Shown here piece after piece: positions 1-8,080 of a DNA stretch of 64,000 nt. The position numbers and the translations under genes were made by a program. Each line of letters starts with the position of its first letter. The first letter of the stretch is position 1. The stretch lies in the NCBI GenBank assembly GCA_029959325.1, contig JASCPF010000006.1, positions 24,996-88,995 of the forward strand. Reading direction: 5' to 3'. This DNA comes from Microbacteriaceae bacterium PS02068. GTDB lineage: Bacteria; Actinomycetota; Actinomycetes; Actinomycetales; Microbacteriaceae. Below the pieces are notes generated by a model. That model saw only the letters and a program-made list of their open reading frames with translations. It made no database searches and was not told where the DNA came from.

Positions 1-495
1 GCCGGTGACCGAGTAGATCTCGGCCTGCGCGTTGTTCACCAGGTCGAGCGCCTCACCCTGGCCGTTGTAGCCCATCTGCACGATGCGGGTGCCAGCCTCG
101 ACGAGGCGGCGCAGCAGCGCGCGCTCGTGCACGATCGAGGCGTAATACGCCGAGTTGGCCGCCGTCGGCACGATCGAGGTCAGCGAGTGCAGATAGTCGG
201 CACCGCCCGCGCGTTGCAGATCGCCGGTCTTGATGAGTTCGTCGGTGACGGCGACCACGTCGGTCGGCTCGCCGTGCGAATAGAGACTGAGGACCGCCTC
301 GAAGATCAGCTCGTGCTTCGGCACGTAGAAGTCGGTGCCGCGGATCGACTCGACGACGTCGGCGACCGCATCGGGCGACAGCAGCATGCCGCCGAGCGTC
401 GACTGCTCGGCGAGCAGATCGTGCGGCGGCGTCCGCTCGTTGCTGCGGTCAGGCCGTCCACCGAGACGTTCCTCGGAGATGTCCGCAATCGACAT
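1..495 (-). CDS. dnaB: Replicative DNA helicase DnaB, N-terminal part (runs off window)
   Basis: This is the hexameric helicase that unwinds DNA at the fork and binds primase through its N-terminal domain. Only the first 165 residues are in the window. The translation (MSIADISEERLGG, then HDLLAEQSTLGGMLLS, then TDFYVPKHELIFEAVLSLY) is the typical DnaB N-terminal helical domain. The RecA-like ATPase domain lies beyond the left edge. The start is ATG at 495-493, with an AGAGG-type ribosome site about 7 nt upstream. The gene lies downstream of rplI in the same direction, an order common in actinobacteria. The 421-bp gap between them carries three DnaA-box-like sites. Confidence 0.93.
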   Translation of the reverse strand, partial: MSIADISEERLGGRPDRSNERTPPHDLLAEQSTLGGMLLSPDAVADVVESIRGTDFYVPKHELIFEAVLSLYSHGEPTDVVAVTDELIKTGDLQRAGGADYLHSLTSIVPTAANSAYYASIVHERALLRRLVEAGTRIVQMGYNGQGEALDLVNNAQAEIYSVTG

Positions 496-916
496 GTCAC
501 GCCTCTTTCCCGAATGCGACCCGGCCGGGGTTCCGGGCCACAGGCCACGGTAGAGACGGGTTCCGACACCCGCAAACCGGCCTGTGGATAACTGTGTGGA
601 CAGACTGCGTGAAACGCCGGGATGCCTGTGTACAGAGCCTGTGGAAACTCAACGAATTCTCAGGTTCGATCAAAGAGTAAATGTCTCTTGATCTGGTGTT
701 TTACATTCCACATGCTGGGGACGGAGAATGCGTCTGAAGTGTGGGTTGAAGGTTTGCGTCGAAACCTCACCTGGGGAGAACAACGGGGATAACCACACCG
801 TTTGTCAAGTCGCACGGCACGTGATTTCAGGACGTTTCGCCCGGAGAAACGACGGATGCCGCGACCTCGAAAGGCCACGGCATCCGTGCTTCGACCAGCT
901 CAGCAACCGGAGAGGG
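496..916. promoter_or_regulatory. dnaB-rplI intergenic region with DnaA-box-like sites
   Basis: This 421-bp gene-free stretch separates dnaB from rplI. It holds TGTGGATAA at 583-591 (a perfect DnaA box read on the minus strand), TGTGGACAG at 595-603 and TGTGGAAAC at 640-648, all in the same orientation and within 66 bp. A relatively AT-rich segment follows at about 655-715. The rplI terminator hairpin lies at 852-887. I see no convincing coding sequence. The dnaB promoter is presumably here, but no clear -10/-35 pair stands out. DnaA control of dnaB is inferred from the boxes alone. Confidence 0.5.
852..887 (-). terminator. Hairpin after rplI, arms built from the GGATGCC word
   Basis: ACGGATGCCG (852-861) and CGGCATCCGT (878-887) are perfect 10-bp inverted arms with a 16-nt loop. 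They lie just beyond the rplI stop, so on the minus transcript they would form a strong stem. The following sequence has only a short T stretch. It probably ends the rpsF-ssb-rpsR-rplI transcript. Confidence 0.6.
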
Positions 917-1369
917 TTACTTCGCGGCAACCACCTGCAGGGTGATCACGGCGGTCAGGTCGTCACGCAGGCGAACGGTCGCCTCGTGCTCGCCCGTGGC
1001 CTTGATCGGCGCGGTGATGTGGATCTTGCGCTTGTCGAGCTCACCCAGGCCCGCCGCGGCAACCGCGTCGGCCACGTCGGCGGGCTTGACGGCGCCGAAG
1101 AGGCGACCTTCCTTGCCGGCCTTGACGGTGAGCTTGACCTTGGCCGCCTCGATGGCGTCCTTGAGGGCCACGGCCTCTTCGTGCACGTGGATCGCGCGGG
1201 CGTCACGAGCGGCGCGGATCGACGCCACCTGCTTCTCGCCACCGCGGGTCCAGGCCACTGCGAAGCCCTGGGGGATGAGGTAGTTGCGGGCGTACCCGTT
1301 CTTGACCTCGATGACGTCGCCGGCGCTTCCGAGCCCGGCAACCTCGTTCGTGAGAATCAGCTTTGCCAT
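917..1369 (-). CDS. rplI: 50S ribosomal protein L9
   Basis: L9 is a two-domain 23S rRNA-binding protein of the large subunit, near the L1 stalk. The 150-residue product has the normal length. It begins [20 protein letters not shown] and carries the L9 signature segment ([13 protein letters not shown] at about 26-38). It is the last gene of the rpsF-ssb-rpsR-rplI operon, 12 bp after rpsR. ATG start with AAGGAG about 7 nt upstream. A 10-bp-arm hairpin follows the gene. Confidence 0.97.
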   Translation of the reverse strand: MAKLILTNEVAGLGSAGDVIEVKNGYARNYLIPQGFAVAWTRGGEKQVASIRAARDARAIHVHEEAVALKDAIEAAKVKLTVKAGKEGRLFGAVKPADVADAVAAAGLGELDKRKIHITAPIKATGEHEATVRLRDDLTAVITLQVVAAK

Positions 1370-1381
1370 GATGGGTGCTCC

Positions 1382-1636
1382 TTAGCGGCCAGCGCCGGCG
1401 TAAGGCAGGAGCGCCATTTCGCGCGCGTTCTTGATCGCCTTGGCGATCAGACGCTGCTCCTGCACCGAGACACCGGTGATACGACGGGCGCGGATCTTCC
1501 CACGCTCCGAGATGAACTTGCGCAGCGTCGCGACGTCCTTGTAGTCGATGACGCCGACGCGGGTCGGCTTCGCGGGAGCGACGGGCTTGCCGCCCTTCCG
1601 CGGCTTCCGGCGATCGCCGGTTGACTTTCCAGCCAT
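1382..1636 (-). CDS. rpsR: 30S ribosomal protein S18
   Basis: S18 pairs with S6 on the platform of the small subunit. The product is 84 residues. The conserved core [19 protein letters not shown] is followed by [12 protein letters not shown] and a C-terminal basic helix. No cysteine is present, so this copy lacks the CXXC zinc ligands seen in some S18 proteins. It is the third gene of the ribosomal/ssb operon. ATG start with AAGGA about 8 nt upstream. The 86-bp gap after ssb holds a short hairpin and a dispersed repeat copy. Confidence 0.96.
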   Translation of the reverse strand: MAGKSTGDRRKPRKGGKPVAPAKPTRVGVIDYKDVATLRKFISERGKIRARRITGVSVQEQRLIAKAIKNAREMALLPYAGAGR

Positions 1637-1659
1637 GATTTTTCCTTACGAGTGTGAAT

Positions 1660-1676
1660 GGATGCCTGTGGCATCC
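1660..1676 (-). repeat. Tight GGATGCC-TGT-GGCATCC hairpin between ssb and rpsR
   Basis: Two 7-bp perfect inverted arms separated by three bases, in the untranslated spacer upstream of the rpsR start. The arms are the over-represented GGATGCC word. It could modulate read-through or protect the mRNA between ssb and rpsR. No T-run follows, so a full terminator is unlikely. Confidence 0.5.
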
Positions 1677-1683
1677 GAGATCT

Positions 1684-1704
1684 GTTCCTGAGCCTGTCGA
1701 AGGG
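1684..1704 (+). repeat. Dispersed repeat copy (GTTCCTGAGCCTGTCGAAGGG)
   Basis: This 21-bp element sits in the ssb-rpsR spacer. It is the reverse-complement form of the element at 41499-41519 and is related to copies at 3819-3842, 38385-38396, 46831-46860 and 48246-48285. Its ends are partly complementary (CCTG...; ...CGAAGG), so it is imperfectly palindromic like a REP element. Confidence 0.65.
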
Positions 1705-1722
1705 CTCGAGCGTGTCGAGAGA

Positions 1723-2223
1723 TCAGAACGGCGTGTCGTCGCCGTACGAGCCGGGTGCGCTCCACGCATCCGGTGCGGCGGAGCCGGGAGTCGCCCACGG
1801 CTCCTCCTGCTGCACTTGCGGGCGCGACTGCTGACCGCCACCGCCACCGGCGCCGCTGGAGGCAGCGCGAGTGACCTGAGCCGTGGCATACCGCAGCGAG
1901 GGACCGATCTCGTCGATCTCCAGCTCGATCGAGACGCGGTTCTGCCCCTCGCGGTCCTGGTAGGACCGCTGCTTGAGCCGACCGGTCGCGATCACGCGCG
2001 AACCCTTCGTGAGCGAACCCGCGACGTGCTCCGCGAAATCGCGCCAGACCGACGCGCGCAGGAACAGCGCTTCGCCGTCCTTCCACTCGTTCGCCTGACG
2101 GTCGAAAGTGCGGGGCGTCGACGCGATCGTGAAGTTCGCGACGGGCAGGCCGTTCTGCGTGTAGCGCAGCTCGGGGTCTGCCGTGAGGTTGCCCACGACG
2201 GTGATGACGGTCTCGCCGGCCAT
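1723..2223 (-). CDS. ssb: Single-stranded DNA-binding protein
   Basis: SSB coats single-stranded DNA during replication, repair and recombination. The 166-residue product has an N-terminal OB fold (about 1-115, beginning [20 protein letters not shown]). A Gly/Gln-rich linker follows (GAGGGGGQQ at about 124-132), then the acidic C-terminal tip ending GDDTPF that docks partner proteins. It lies 5 bp after rpsF in the ribosomal operon, so expression is probably coupled to S6. Confidence 0.96.
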   Translation of the reverse strand: MAGETVITVVGNLTADPELRYTQNGLPVANFTIASTPRTFDRQANEWKDGEALFLRASVWRDFAEHVAGSLTKGSRVIATGRLKQRSYQDREGQNRVSIELEIDEIGPSLRYATAQVTRAASSGAGGGGGQQSRPQVQQEEPWATPGSAAPDAWSAPGSYGDDTPF

Positions 2224-2228
2224 CGTCG

Positions 2229-2594
2229 TTACGCCTTCGCTGCCTTGCGGGCAGCCTTGGCCTCGGAGCGCGCCTTCTCGGCGGCGACCAGGGCAATGGC
2301 CTCTTCAGCGCGCAGGACCTTGGTACGCATGATCTGCTCGTTCAGCTTGAGCTGACGGTCGAGCTCCTGCGTGGCCTCGCTCGTGGCGGTGAAGTTGACG
2401 ACGGCGTAGATGCCCTCGTTCTTCTTCTGGATCTCGTACGCCAGGCGACGCTTGCCCCAGATGTCGACGTTCTCGATGGTGCCACCGTCGCCGGTGATCA
2501 CCTTCAGGAACCCATCGAGCTTGGGGGCGACCTGACGCTCGTCGATCTCGGGGTCGAGGATGACCATGAGCTCGTACTGGTATGAGTGCGTCAC
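2229..2594 (-). CDS. rpsF: 30S ribosomal protein S6
   Basis: S6 binds 16S rRNA together with S18. The 121-residue product shows the family pattern: [18 protein letters not shown], then [20 protein letters not shown], with a longer basic C-terminus. The start is GTG at 2594, preceded by a strong GGAGG. It heads the rpsF-ssb-rpsR-rplI operon. A promoter-like pair (TTGGGC/TAGACT) and a 9-bp-arm hairpin lie upstream. The hairpin may belong to the S6:S18 autoregulatory leader. Confidence 0.96.
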   Translation of the reverse strand: MTHSYQYELMVILDPEIDERQVAPKLDGFLKVITGDGGTIENVDIWGKRRLAYEIQKKNEGIYAVVNFTATSEATQELDRQLKLNEQIMRTKVLRAEEAIALVAAEKARSEAKAARKAAKA

Positions 2595-2620
2595 TAACCC
2601 ACCTCCTTCGGACTAGAACG

Positions 2621-2643
2621 GATGCCGGGCATTTCCCGGCATC
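2621..2643 (-). promoter_or_regulatory. rpsF: Leader hairpin of the rpsF operon (possible S6:S18 autoregulatory element)
   Basis: GATGCCGGG and CCCGGCATC form a perfect 9-bp stem with a 5-nt loop in the mRNA leader, 27-49 nt upstream of the rpsF start. A CCG trinucleotide lies directly 5' of the AAGGAGG ribosome site. In many bacteria the S6:S18 dimer binds an rpsF leader with a structured CCG-containing element. The position and CCG fit that idea, but I cannot fold the leader reliably, so this is inference. Confidence 0.35.
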
Positions 2644-2707
2644 AGGAGGGTTGATGCACGTGCCCGCGTGTTCCCGCGATGCGAGAAGGTACACAGACAA
2701 CCTCCAC

Positions 2708-2737
2708 AGTCTAGCCGATGCCCGATCGGGTGCCCAA
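2708..2737 (-). promoter_or_regulatory. Probable promoter of the rpsF operon
   Basis: Read on the minus strand: TTGGGC (2737-2732), an 18-bp spacer, then TAGACT (2713-2708). It lies 114-143 bp upstream of the rpsF start with no other gene between. The resemblance to the housekeeping sigma consensus is fair at -10 and moderate at -35. Confidence 0.5.
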
Positions 2738-2756
2738 TCGCCGGTACCGTGATCGC

Positions 2757-4019
2757 ATGACGACGCCCGGCCCCGCGGCATCCCTGCCCTTCGATGACCG
2801 CCCGCTGACCGAACCGCTCGACAGGGCAACGGTGCGCGAGTACGTGCGCGCGCTGAAGGCATCCGGCCGCATGCCGTCGACCTCGCCGGTCACGGTGATC
2901 GTGACGGCGGTCGTGGGCGTGATGTTCCTGCTGATCTTCGGGTCGGTCTTCGGCAGCATCTTCAGCTCGTTGCTCGCGTTCGGGCGGGGCGGGTCACCGC
3001 TGTTCGCCATCGTGCCGGTGGTCATCGCAGGGGTCTTCCTCACCATCGTCGGCGTCGCGATCTGGAGGGTCGCCACCGGGCGCTTCGGCTCGGGCGGCGC
3101 CCGCGCCTACCGCCTCGACCACTTCGCGAAGGCCAACGGCATGGCGTGGTACCCCGAGGCGCAGGACCCCGCACTGCCCGGACTGATCTTCGGCCTGGGG
3201 CACCACCGGGTCGCCACCGACATCGTCCGCGGCACCCGCCCGCGCCTCGTCGAATTCGCGAACTACCGCTACAAGACCGGCTCCGGCAAGAACGAGACGA
3301 CCCACACGTGGGGCTATGTCGCGATCAAGCTGACGTCGCCGCTGCCGAACATCGTGTTGGATGCCACGGGCAACAACTCGTTCCTCGGCTCGAACCTGCC
3401 GCGCGCGTTCGACCGCAGCCAACGGCTGAGCCTCGAGGGCGACTTCGACCGCCACTTCGCGCTGTACTGCCCCCAGGGCTACGAACGCGACGCGCTCTAC
3501 CTCTTCACACCCGACATCATGGCGCGCTTCGTCGACCACGCCGCCGAGCTCGACGTCGAGATCGTCGACGACTGGCTGTTCCTCTACGGGCGACGCGACA
3601 TCGTCACCCTCGATGCCGCGACCTGGGCATGGCTGTTCGCGACCGTGCGCGCGCTCACCGACAAGTTCGCGCAGTGGGAACGCTGGCGCGACGACCGCCT
3701 CGCCGAGGCGCCGCCGCGGTACGGATCGACGGCCGCGGACTACGCGGCGGCTCAGCCCGGCGTGGTCCCCGAGCCCGGCCAGGTCCCCGGGCCCGGCCAG
3801 GTCCCCGAGCCTGGCCAGGTCCCCGAGCCTGTCGAGGGGTCGCCCCTCCCCTTCGCCGCCCCGACGGCAGCCCTGCGCCCGACGCCCCGCGGCGTCGCCC
3901 CGCAGGGCCGACGCCTGCGTCCCGGCGTGCAGTGGGGCGCCATGATCCTGACGGGCGTGTTCCTGCTGGCGTGGCTGTTCAGCCAGTTCGGCGCCCTGCA
4001 GTCGATCTTCGGCCGCTGA
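2757..4019 (+). CDS. Conserved membrane protein of unknown function
   Basis: I do not recognise a family with a known role. The product is 420 residues from the ATG at 2757; an in-frame start at 2718 is possible. Two hydrophobic helices lie at about 40-66 and 78-103. A large soluble part follows, then one C-terminal helix at about 397-413 (ILTGVFLLAWLF). The soluble part resembles DUF3137-like proteins in layout only. Residues about 337-362 are a low-complexity run of VPEPGQ/VPGPGQ units ending PEPVEGS. These are encoded by tandem 18-bp repeats at 3765-3842 and are probably a late insertion into the linker before the last helix. The gene stands alone, divergent from rpsF and convergent with the ABC operon. 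Confidence 0.8.
   Translation: MTTPGPAASLPFDDRPLTEPLDRATVREYVRALKASGRMPSTSPVTVIVTAVVGVMFLLIFGSVFGSIFSSLLAFGRGGSPLFAIVPVVIAGVFLTIVGVAIWRVATGRFGSGGARAYRLDHFAKANGMAWYPEAQDPALPGLIFGLGHHRVATDIVRGTRPRLVEFANYRYKTGSGKNETTHTWGYVAIKLTSPLPNIVLDATGNNSFLGSNLPRAFDRSQRLSLEGDFDRHFALYCPQGYERDALYLFTPDIMARFVDHAAELDVEIVDDWLFLYGRRDIVTLDAATWAWLFATVRALTDKFAQWERWRDDRLAEAPPRYGSTAADYAAAQPGVVPEPGQVPGPGQVPEPGQVPEPVEGSPLPFAAPTAALRPTPRGVAPQGRRLRPGVQWGAMILTGVFLLAWLFSQFGALQSIFGR
3765..3842 (+). repeat. 18-bp tandem repeat ending in a dispersed repeat core, in frame
   Basis: Three 18-bp units (GTCCCCGAGCCCGGCCAG and close variants at 3765, 3783, 3801) are followed by the core GTCCCCGAGCCTGTCGAGGGG from 3819. The period is six codons, so the frame is kept. 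The same unit plus core appears in opposite orientation at 48246-48285. Confidence 0.8.
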
Positions 4020-4076
4020 GCCCCGCGCGCTGCTCACGCCCGGGCCGCGCGCCGCGCCCCGCGCGCCGCGCACAGG

Positions 4077-4127
4077 CCGCGAACCATGGCATCCGTGATG
4101 AACCACAGCGCGTCGCACTGTGTCTCA
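4077..4127 (+). repeat. Intergenic repeat, copy A (flanks the peptide ABC operon)
   Basis: This 51-bp segment matches 9896-9946 without gaps at about 41 of 51 positions by my alignment. The best shared blocks are CCGCGAACCA at the start and CGCACTGTGTCTCA at the end. It lies between the convergent ends of the membrane-protein gene and the ABC ATPase gene. Confidence 0.6.
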
Positions 4128-4214
4128 CCACAAATCCGACGGTTCAGCCCTCGCGCAGCCCGCGGCCACACCCCGCACACCCCGGCGCCGCCCGGCGCCG
4201 CCTGGCGCGAAGGC

Positions 4215-5930
4215 TCAGTCCCGCGTCGCCGCCCAGGCGGCGCGGCGCACGGCCTGCTCGACAGGGTCGGGCACGGGCAGCGAGGCCAGCAGCCGCTTCG
4301 TGTAGTCGTCGCGCGGGTCGGTCAGCACCTGCACCGTGGTGCCCTGTTCGCGGATCGTGCCCTGCCGCAGCACGACGATGCGGTCGGCGACCTCGTCGAC
4401 GACGGCGAGGTCGTGGCTGATGAACAGGCATGCGAAGCCGAACTGCGCCTGCAGCTCGGCGAACAGCTCCAGCACCCGCGCCTGCACCGACACATCGAGG
4501 GCGCTCGTCGGCTCGTCGGCGATGAGGAGCTTGGGGTCGAGCGCCAGCGCGCGGGCGAGCGACGCGCGCTGCCGCTGCCCGCCGGACAGCTCGTGCGGAT
4601 AGCGGTCGCCGAACGAGGTGGGCAGCCGCACGGCATCCAGCAGCTCGTCGACCTTCGCGCGCACGTCGCGCCCCGACAGGCCCCGACGGTGCACGATCAG
4701 CGGCTCGGCGATGCACTCGGCGATCGTCAGCAACGGGTTGAAGCTCGTCGCCGGGTCCTGGAAGACGAAGCCCACGTCGGGCCGGATCTTCGCCAGGTGG
4801 CGCGGCTTCGCCCCGCGCATCTCGACGCCCAGGACGCGCAGCGAGCCGCCGATCACGTCGGTGAGGCCGACCATCGCGCGGCCGATCGTGGTCTTGCCCG
4901 ACCCCGACTCTCCGACGAGCCCCAGCACCTCGCCCGGCGCGATCCAGAAGTCGACGCCCTTCACGGCCACCACGCCCGGCGAGCCGAGCCGCCCCGGGTA
5001 CCCGATCTGCAGACCGGATGCCACGACGACGCTGTCCTCCGGCGGTGCCGCCGGGGCGGCGAGGTCGGGCGACTGCCGCGCGCTCTTGCCGCGCCCCACG
5101 TGCGGCACGGCCGCCAGCAGCTCACGCGTGTACTGCTGCTGCGGATTCGCGAACAGCTCGCGCACCGGAGCCTGCTCGACGATGTCGCCCCGGTACATCA
5201 CCACGACACGGTCGGCGAGGTCGGCGACCACGCCCATGTTGTGGGTGATCAGCACGATCGTGGCGCCGAACTCGTCGCGACACGTGCGCAGCAGCTCGAG
5301 GATCTCGGCCTGCACGGTGACATCGAGCGCGGTCGTCGGCTCGTCGGCGATGATCAGCTTGGCATCGAGAACGAGCGCCATCGCGATCACGACGCGCTGC
5401 TTCTGCCCGCCCGAGAACTGGTGCGGGTAGTCGTCGACGCGCTTCTCGGCATCGGGGATGCCCACTCGGCGCAGCACCTCGACGGCCCGGGCCTTCGCCT
5501 CGCTCGCCGACAGCTTCTCGTGCGCGCGCAGCCCCTCGGCGATCTGCCACCCGATCGTGTACACGGGGTTCAGTGCGGTCGACGGCTCCTGGAAGACCAT
5601 GGCCGCGTCACTGCCGCGCATCTCGCGCAGCTGCGCCGGCGTCGCGTGCACGATGTCGGTGTCGCGCTCGCGACCCCGCACGATGACCGCGCCCGAGAGG
5701 GTGGCGGTCTCGGGCAGCAGCCCCAGCAGGGTGTTGGCGGTGACGGTCTTGCCCGATCCCGACTCGCCGACGATGGCAAGCACTTCGCCCGCGCGCGCCT
5801 CGAGCGAGATGCCCGAGACGGCGACGACCGGATCGCCGTCGGTGGCGAAGGTGACCGTCAGGTCGGAGACGACGGCGACGGCATCCGTCGCCTCGGAGGA
5901 AACGGGTGACACGGATGACGCGGCACTCAT
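4215..5930 (-). CDS. Dipeptide/oligopeptide ABC transporter, fused double ATP-binding protein
   Basis: This is the cytoplasmic ATPase that powers peptide import, with the DppD- and DppF-type halves fused in one 571-residue chain. The first half has Walker A GESGSGKT at about 55-62, then SGGQKQR and DEPTTALD. The second half repeats these with GESGSGKTT, LSGGQRQR and DEPTSALD. The start is the ATG at 5930, which overlaps the upstream permease stop by 4 bp (ATGA), so translation is coupled. An in-frame extension to 6107 runs inside the permease gene and is rejected. It is the last gene of the binding protein-permease-permease-ATPase operon. Confidence 0.93.
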   Translation of the reverse strand: MSAASSVSPVSSEATDAVAVVSDLTVTFATDGDPVVAVSGISLEARAGEVLAIVGESGSGKTVTANTLLGLLPETATLSGAVIVRGRERDTDIVHATPAQLREMRGSDAAMVFQEPSTALNPVYTIGWQIAEGLRAHEKLSASEAKARAVEVLRRVGIPDAEKRVDDYPHQFSGGQKQRVVIAMALVLDAKLIIADEPTTALDVTVQAEILELLRTCRDEFGATIVLITHNMGVVADLADRVVVMYRGDIVEQAPVRELFANPQQQYTRELLAAVPHVGRGKSARQSPDLAAPAAPPEDSVVVASGLQIGYPGRLGSPGVVAVKGVDFWIAPGEVLGLVGESGSGKTTIGRAMVGLTDVIGGSLRVLGVEMRGAKPRHLAKIRPDVGFVFQDPATSFNPLLTIAECIAEPLIVHRRGLSGRDVRAKVDELLDAVRLPTSFGDRYPHELSGGQRQRASLARALALDPKLLIADEPTSALDVSVQARVLELFAELQAQFGFACLFISHDLAVVDEVADRIVVLRQGTIREQGTTVQVLTDPRDDYTKRLLASLPVPDPVEQAVRRAAWAATRD

Positions 5931-6925
5931 GACGCCTCCTTCGCGCGGCGGCGCGTGCGCAGCCGCGGGTCGCTCAGATCGTTGATGCTCTCGCCCATCA
6001 GGGTGATTCCGAGCACCACCAGCACGATCGCGATGCCGGGCGGGATCGCCGTCCACCAGATGCCGCTGGTCACGTCGGCGACCGCGCGGTTGAGGTCGTA
6101 GCCCCATTCCGCAGCCGCGGTGGCCTCGATGCCGAACCCGAGGAAGCCGAGACCGGCGAGCGTCAGCAGCGCCTCGGAGGCGTTCAGGGTGATCACCACC
6201 GGCAGCGAGCGCGTCGAGTTGCGCAGCACGTGCCGCACGAGGATGCGCCCCGTCGGCACGCCGATGACCCGCGCCGACTCGACGAACGGCTCGGTCTTCA
6301 CGCGCACGACCTCAGCCCGGATGACACGGAAATACTGCGGCACGAAGACCACCGTGATCGACAGCGCGGTGGCGAGGATGCCACCCCAGAGCGTCGACTG
6401 CCCCTTGGTGATCACGATCGACATGACGATCGCGAGCAGCAGCGACGGCAGCGCGTAGATCGCGTCGCAGACCACGACCAGGATGCGATCGAGCCACCCG
6501 CCGAAGTAGCCGCCGACGAGCCCCAGGAAGATGCCCAGGAAGATCGAGAACGCGATGGCGCACACGATCACCAGCAGGGCGGTCTGCGCTCCCCAGATGA
6601 CGCGCGACCACACATCGAAGCCGCTCACGGTCGTGCCGAGCAGGTTCAGCGAGCTGGGCGGCTGCTGCGTGCCGAACTTCACGCCGTTCGCAGACTGCTG
6701 GGCGAAGCTGTACGGAGCGATCAGCGGCGCGAAGATCGCGACCAGCAGGAACACGGCCATGATCACGAGGCCGATGACCAGCATCGTGCGCTGGAGACCC
6801 ACGCTGCGACGCAGCTGCGAGATCACCGGCAGGCGGTCGCGCAGGAGGACCTTGCGACCGGTGAGGGCGCCCGCGGGCGCCGCCGAGATTCCCGACGTGG
6901 GCGGCGGGGTCGAGGCATCCGTCAT
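5927..6925 (-). CDS. Peptide ABC transporter permease, DppC type
   Basis: This is the second inner-membrane channel subunit of the peptide importer. The 332-residue product has an N-terminal cytoplasmic tail and a first helix at about 50-75 (MLVIGLVIMAVFLLVAIFAPLIAPY), typical of the OppC N-terminal domain. Five further membrane segments follow. The EAA-like loop (ESARVIGVPTGRILVRHVLRN) contacts the ATPase. It lies 1 bp from the DppB-type gene and overlaps the ATPase start. Confidence 0.93.
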   Translation of the reverse strand: MTDASTPPPTSGISAAPAGALTGRKVLLRDRLPVISQLRRSVGLQRTMLVIGLVIMAVFLLVAIFAPLIAPYSFAQQSANGVKFGTQQPPSSLNLLGTTVSGFDVWSRVIWGAQTALLVIVCAIAFSIFLGIFLGLVGGYFGGWLDRILVVVCDAIYALPSLLLAIVMSIVITKGQSTLWGGILATALSITVVFVPQYFRVIRAEVVRVKTEPFVESARVIGVPTGRILVRHVLRNSTRSLPVVITLNASEALLTLAGLGFLGFGIEATAAAEWGYDLNRAVADVTSGIWWTAIPPGIAIVLVVLGITLMGESINDLSDPRLRTRRRAKEAS

Positions 6926-6926
6926 G

Positions 6927-8003
6927 TCAGTACCTCACCCGCGGGTCGATGAAGGCCGCGATCACGTCGACGATGAAGTTCGTCACGGCCACCACGACGG
7001 CGATCATCACGACGATGCCCTGCACGGCCACGAAGTCGCGCGCCTTCAGGTACTGCGAGAGCATGAAGCCGATGCCCTTCCATTCGAACACGCTCTCGGT
7101 GAGCACCGCGCCCGAGAGCAGCAGGGCGATCTGCAGGCCGATGACGGTGATGATCGGGATGAGCGCCGGACGGTAGGCGTGCTTCGTTACGAGGCGGTAC
7201 TCGCTCACGCCGCGCGAGCGCCCCGACGTGACGTACTGCGCACCGAGCGTGCTGATCACGTTGGTGCGGACGAGACGCAGGAAGATGCCGGCGGTGAGGA
7301 TGCCGAGGGCGAGGCCGGGCAGGATCGCATGGATCAGCACGTCGCCGATCGCGGCGCCGTCGCCGAGTCGGATCGCGTCGATGAGGTAGATGCCGGTCGG
7401 GGCATCGAGGCCCTGCAGCTTCAGCTCGGTGCGCGTCGACGCGCGGCCGGCGACGGGCAGCACGCCGAGCCACACCGAGAAGACGAGCTTCAGCAGCAGG
7501 CCGACGAAGAAGATGGGTGTCGCGTAGCCGAGGATCGCGGCGATGCGCAGCACGGCGTCCTGCCAGCGGTCGCGGCGGTAGGCGGCGATGAGACCGAACG
7601 GGATGCCGATGAGGAACGCCACGATGAGCGCGTAGAAGGCGAGCTCGAGCGTCGCCGCGCCGTACTGCAGCAGGATGTCGGTCACCGCGCGGTTGTCGGT
7701 GAGCGTCGTGCCGAAATCGCCGCGGAGGATGCCGCCCAGGTAATCGAGGTACTGGACGAACAGCGGGCGGTTGTAGCCGGCCGCTTCGATGCGCTCGGCG
7801 AGCTGGTCGGGGGGCAGCCGGCCGCCGAGAGCGGCGGTGATGGGGTCGCCCGTGATGCGCATGAGGACGAAGACGACCGTGACGAGGATGAACACGGTCG
7901 GGATGATCAGCAGCAGCCTGATCAGGATGTAGCGCCAGAGACCGCCCGAGCGCGCTTTGACCGGCTGCGCGACGATGTCGTCGGCGCTGATGGCGGTGAC
8001 CAT
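6927..8003 (-). CDS. Peptide ABC transporter permease, DppB type
   Basis: This is the first channel subunit of the peptide importer: 358 residues, six predicted membrane helices. The first helix is at about 24-48 (YILIRLLLIIPTVFILVTVVFVLMRITGDP, the conserved OppB N-terminus). The EAA-like loop (GRSRGVSEYRLVTKHAYRPALIP) is at about 260-285. The product is slightly longer than usual because of an extracellular segment after helix 3. A strong hairpin (8041-8076) separates it from the binding-protein gene and may lower its expression relative to that gene. Confidence 0.93.
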   Translation of the reverse strand: MVTAISADDIVAQPVKARSGGLWRYILIRLLLIIPTVFILVTVVFVLMRITGDPITAALGGRLPPDQLAERIEAAGYNRPLFVQYLDYLGGILRGDFGTTLTDNRAVTDILLQYGAATLELAFYALIVAFLIGIPFGLIAAYRRDRWQDAVLRIAAILGYATPIFFVGLLLKLVFSVWLGVLPVAGRASTRTELKLQGLDAPTGIYLIDAIRLGDGAAIGDVLIHAILPGLALGILTAGIFLRLVRTNVISTLGAQYVTSGRSRGVSEYRLVTKHAYRPALIPIITVIGLQIALLLSGAVLTESVFEWKGIGFMLSQYLKARDFVAVQGIVVMIAVVVAVTNFIVDVIAAFIDPRVRY

Positions 8004-8040
8004 GCGAGAACCTTACTGAGAGACGGATGCCGACGCGTGC

Positions 8041-8076
8041 AGAGCGCGGACCGGGGATGCCCCCGGCCCGCGCTCT
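8041..8076 (-). terminator. Strong hairpin between binding-protein and permease genes
   Basis: Arms AGAGCGCGGACCGGGG and CCCCGGCCCGCGCTCT pair almost perfectly around a 4-nt loop (ATGC). The hairpin lies 5 bp after the binding-protein stop. No T-run follows, so it is likely a partial terminator or mRNA-stabilising structure. Such an element commonly lets the binding protein exceed the membrane subunits. Confidence 0.65.
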
Positions 8077-8080
8077 GGGC

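Noticed and set aside
4250..4275. Possible dispersed repeat copy in the ABC ATPase gene (CTGCTCGACAGGGTCGGGCAC)
   Set aside because: Four or more mismatches to the core and normal-looking protein sequence; I cannot separate it from chance.
5931..6107. In-frame N-terminal extension of the ABC ATPase
   Set aside because: It lies inside the permease gene and has no ATPase sequence; the ATGA overlap start at 5930 is standard.
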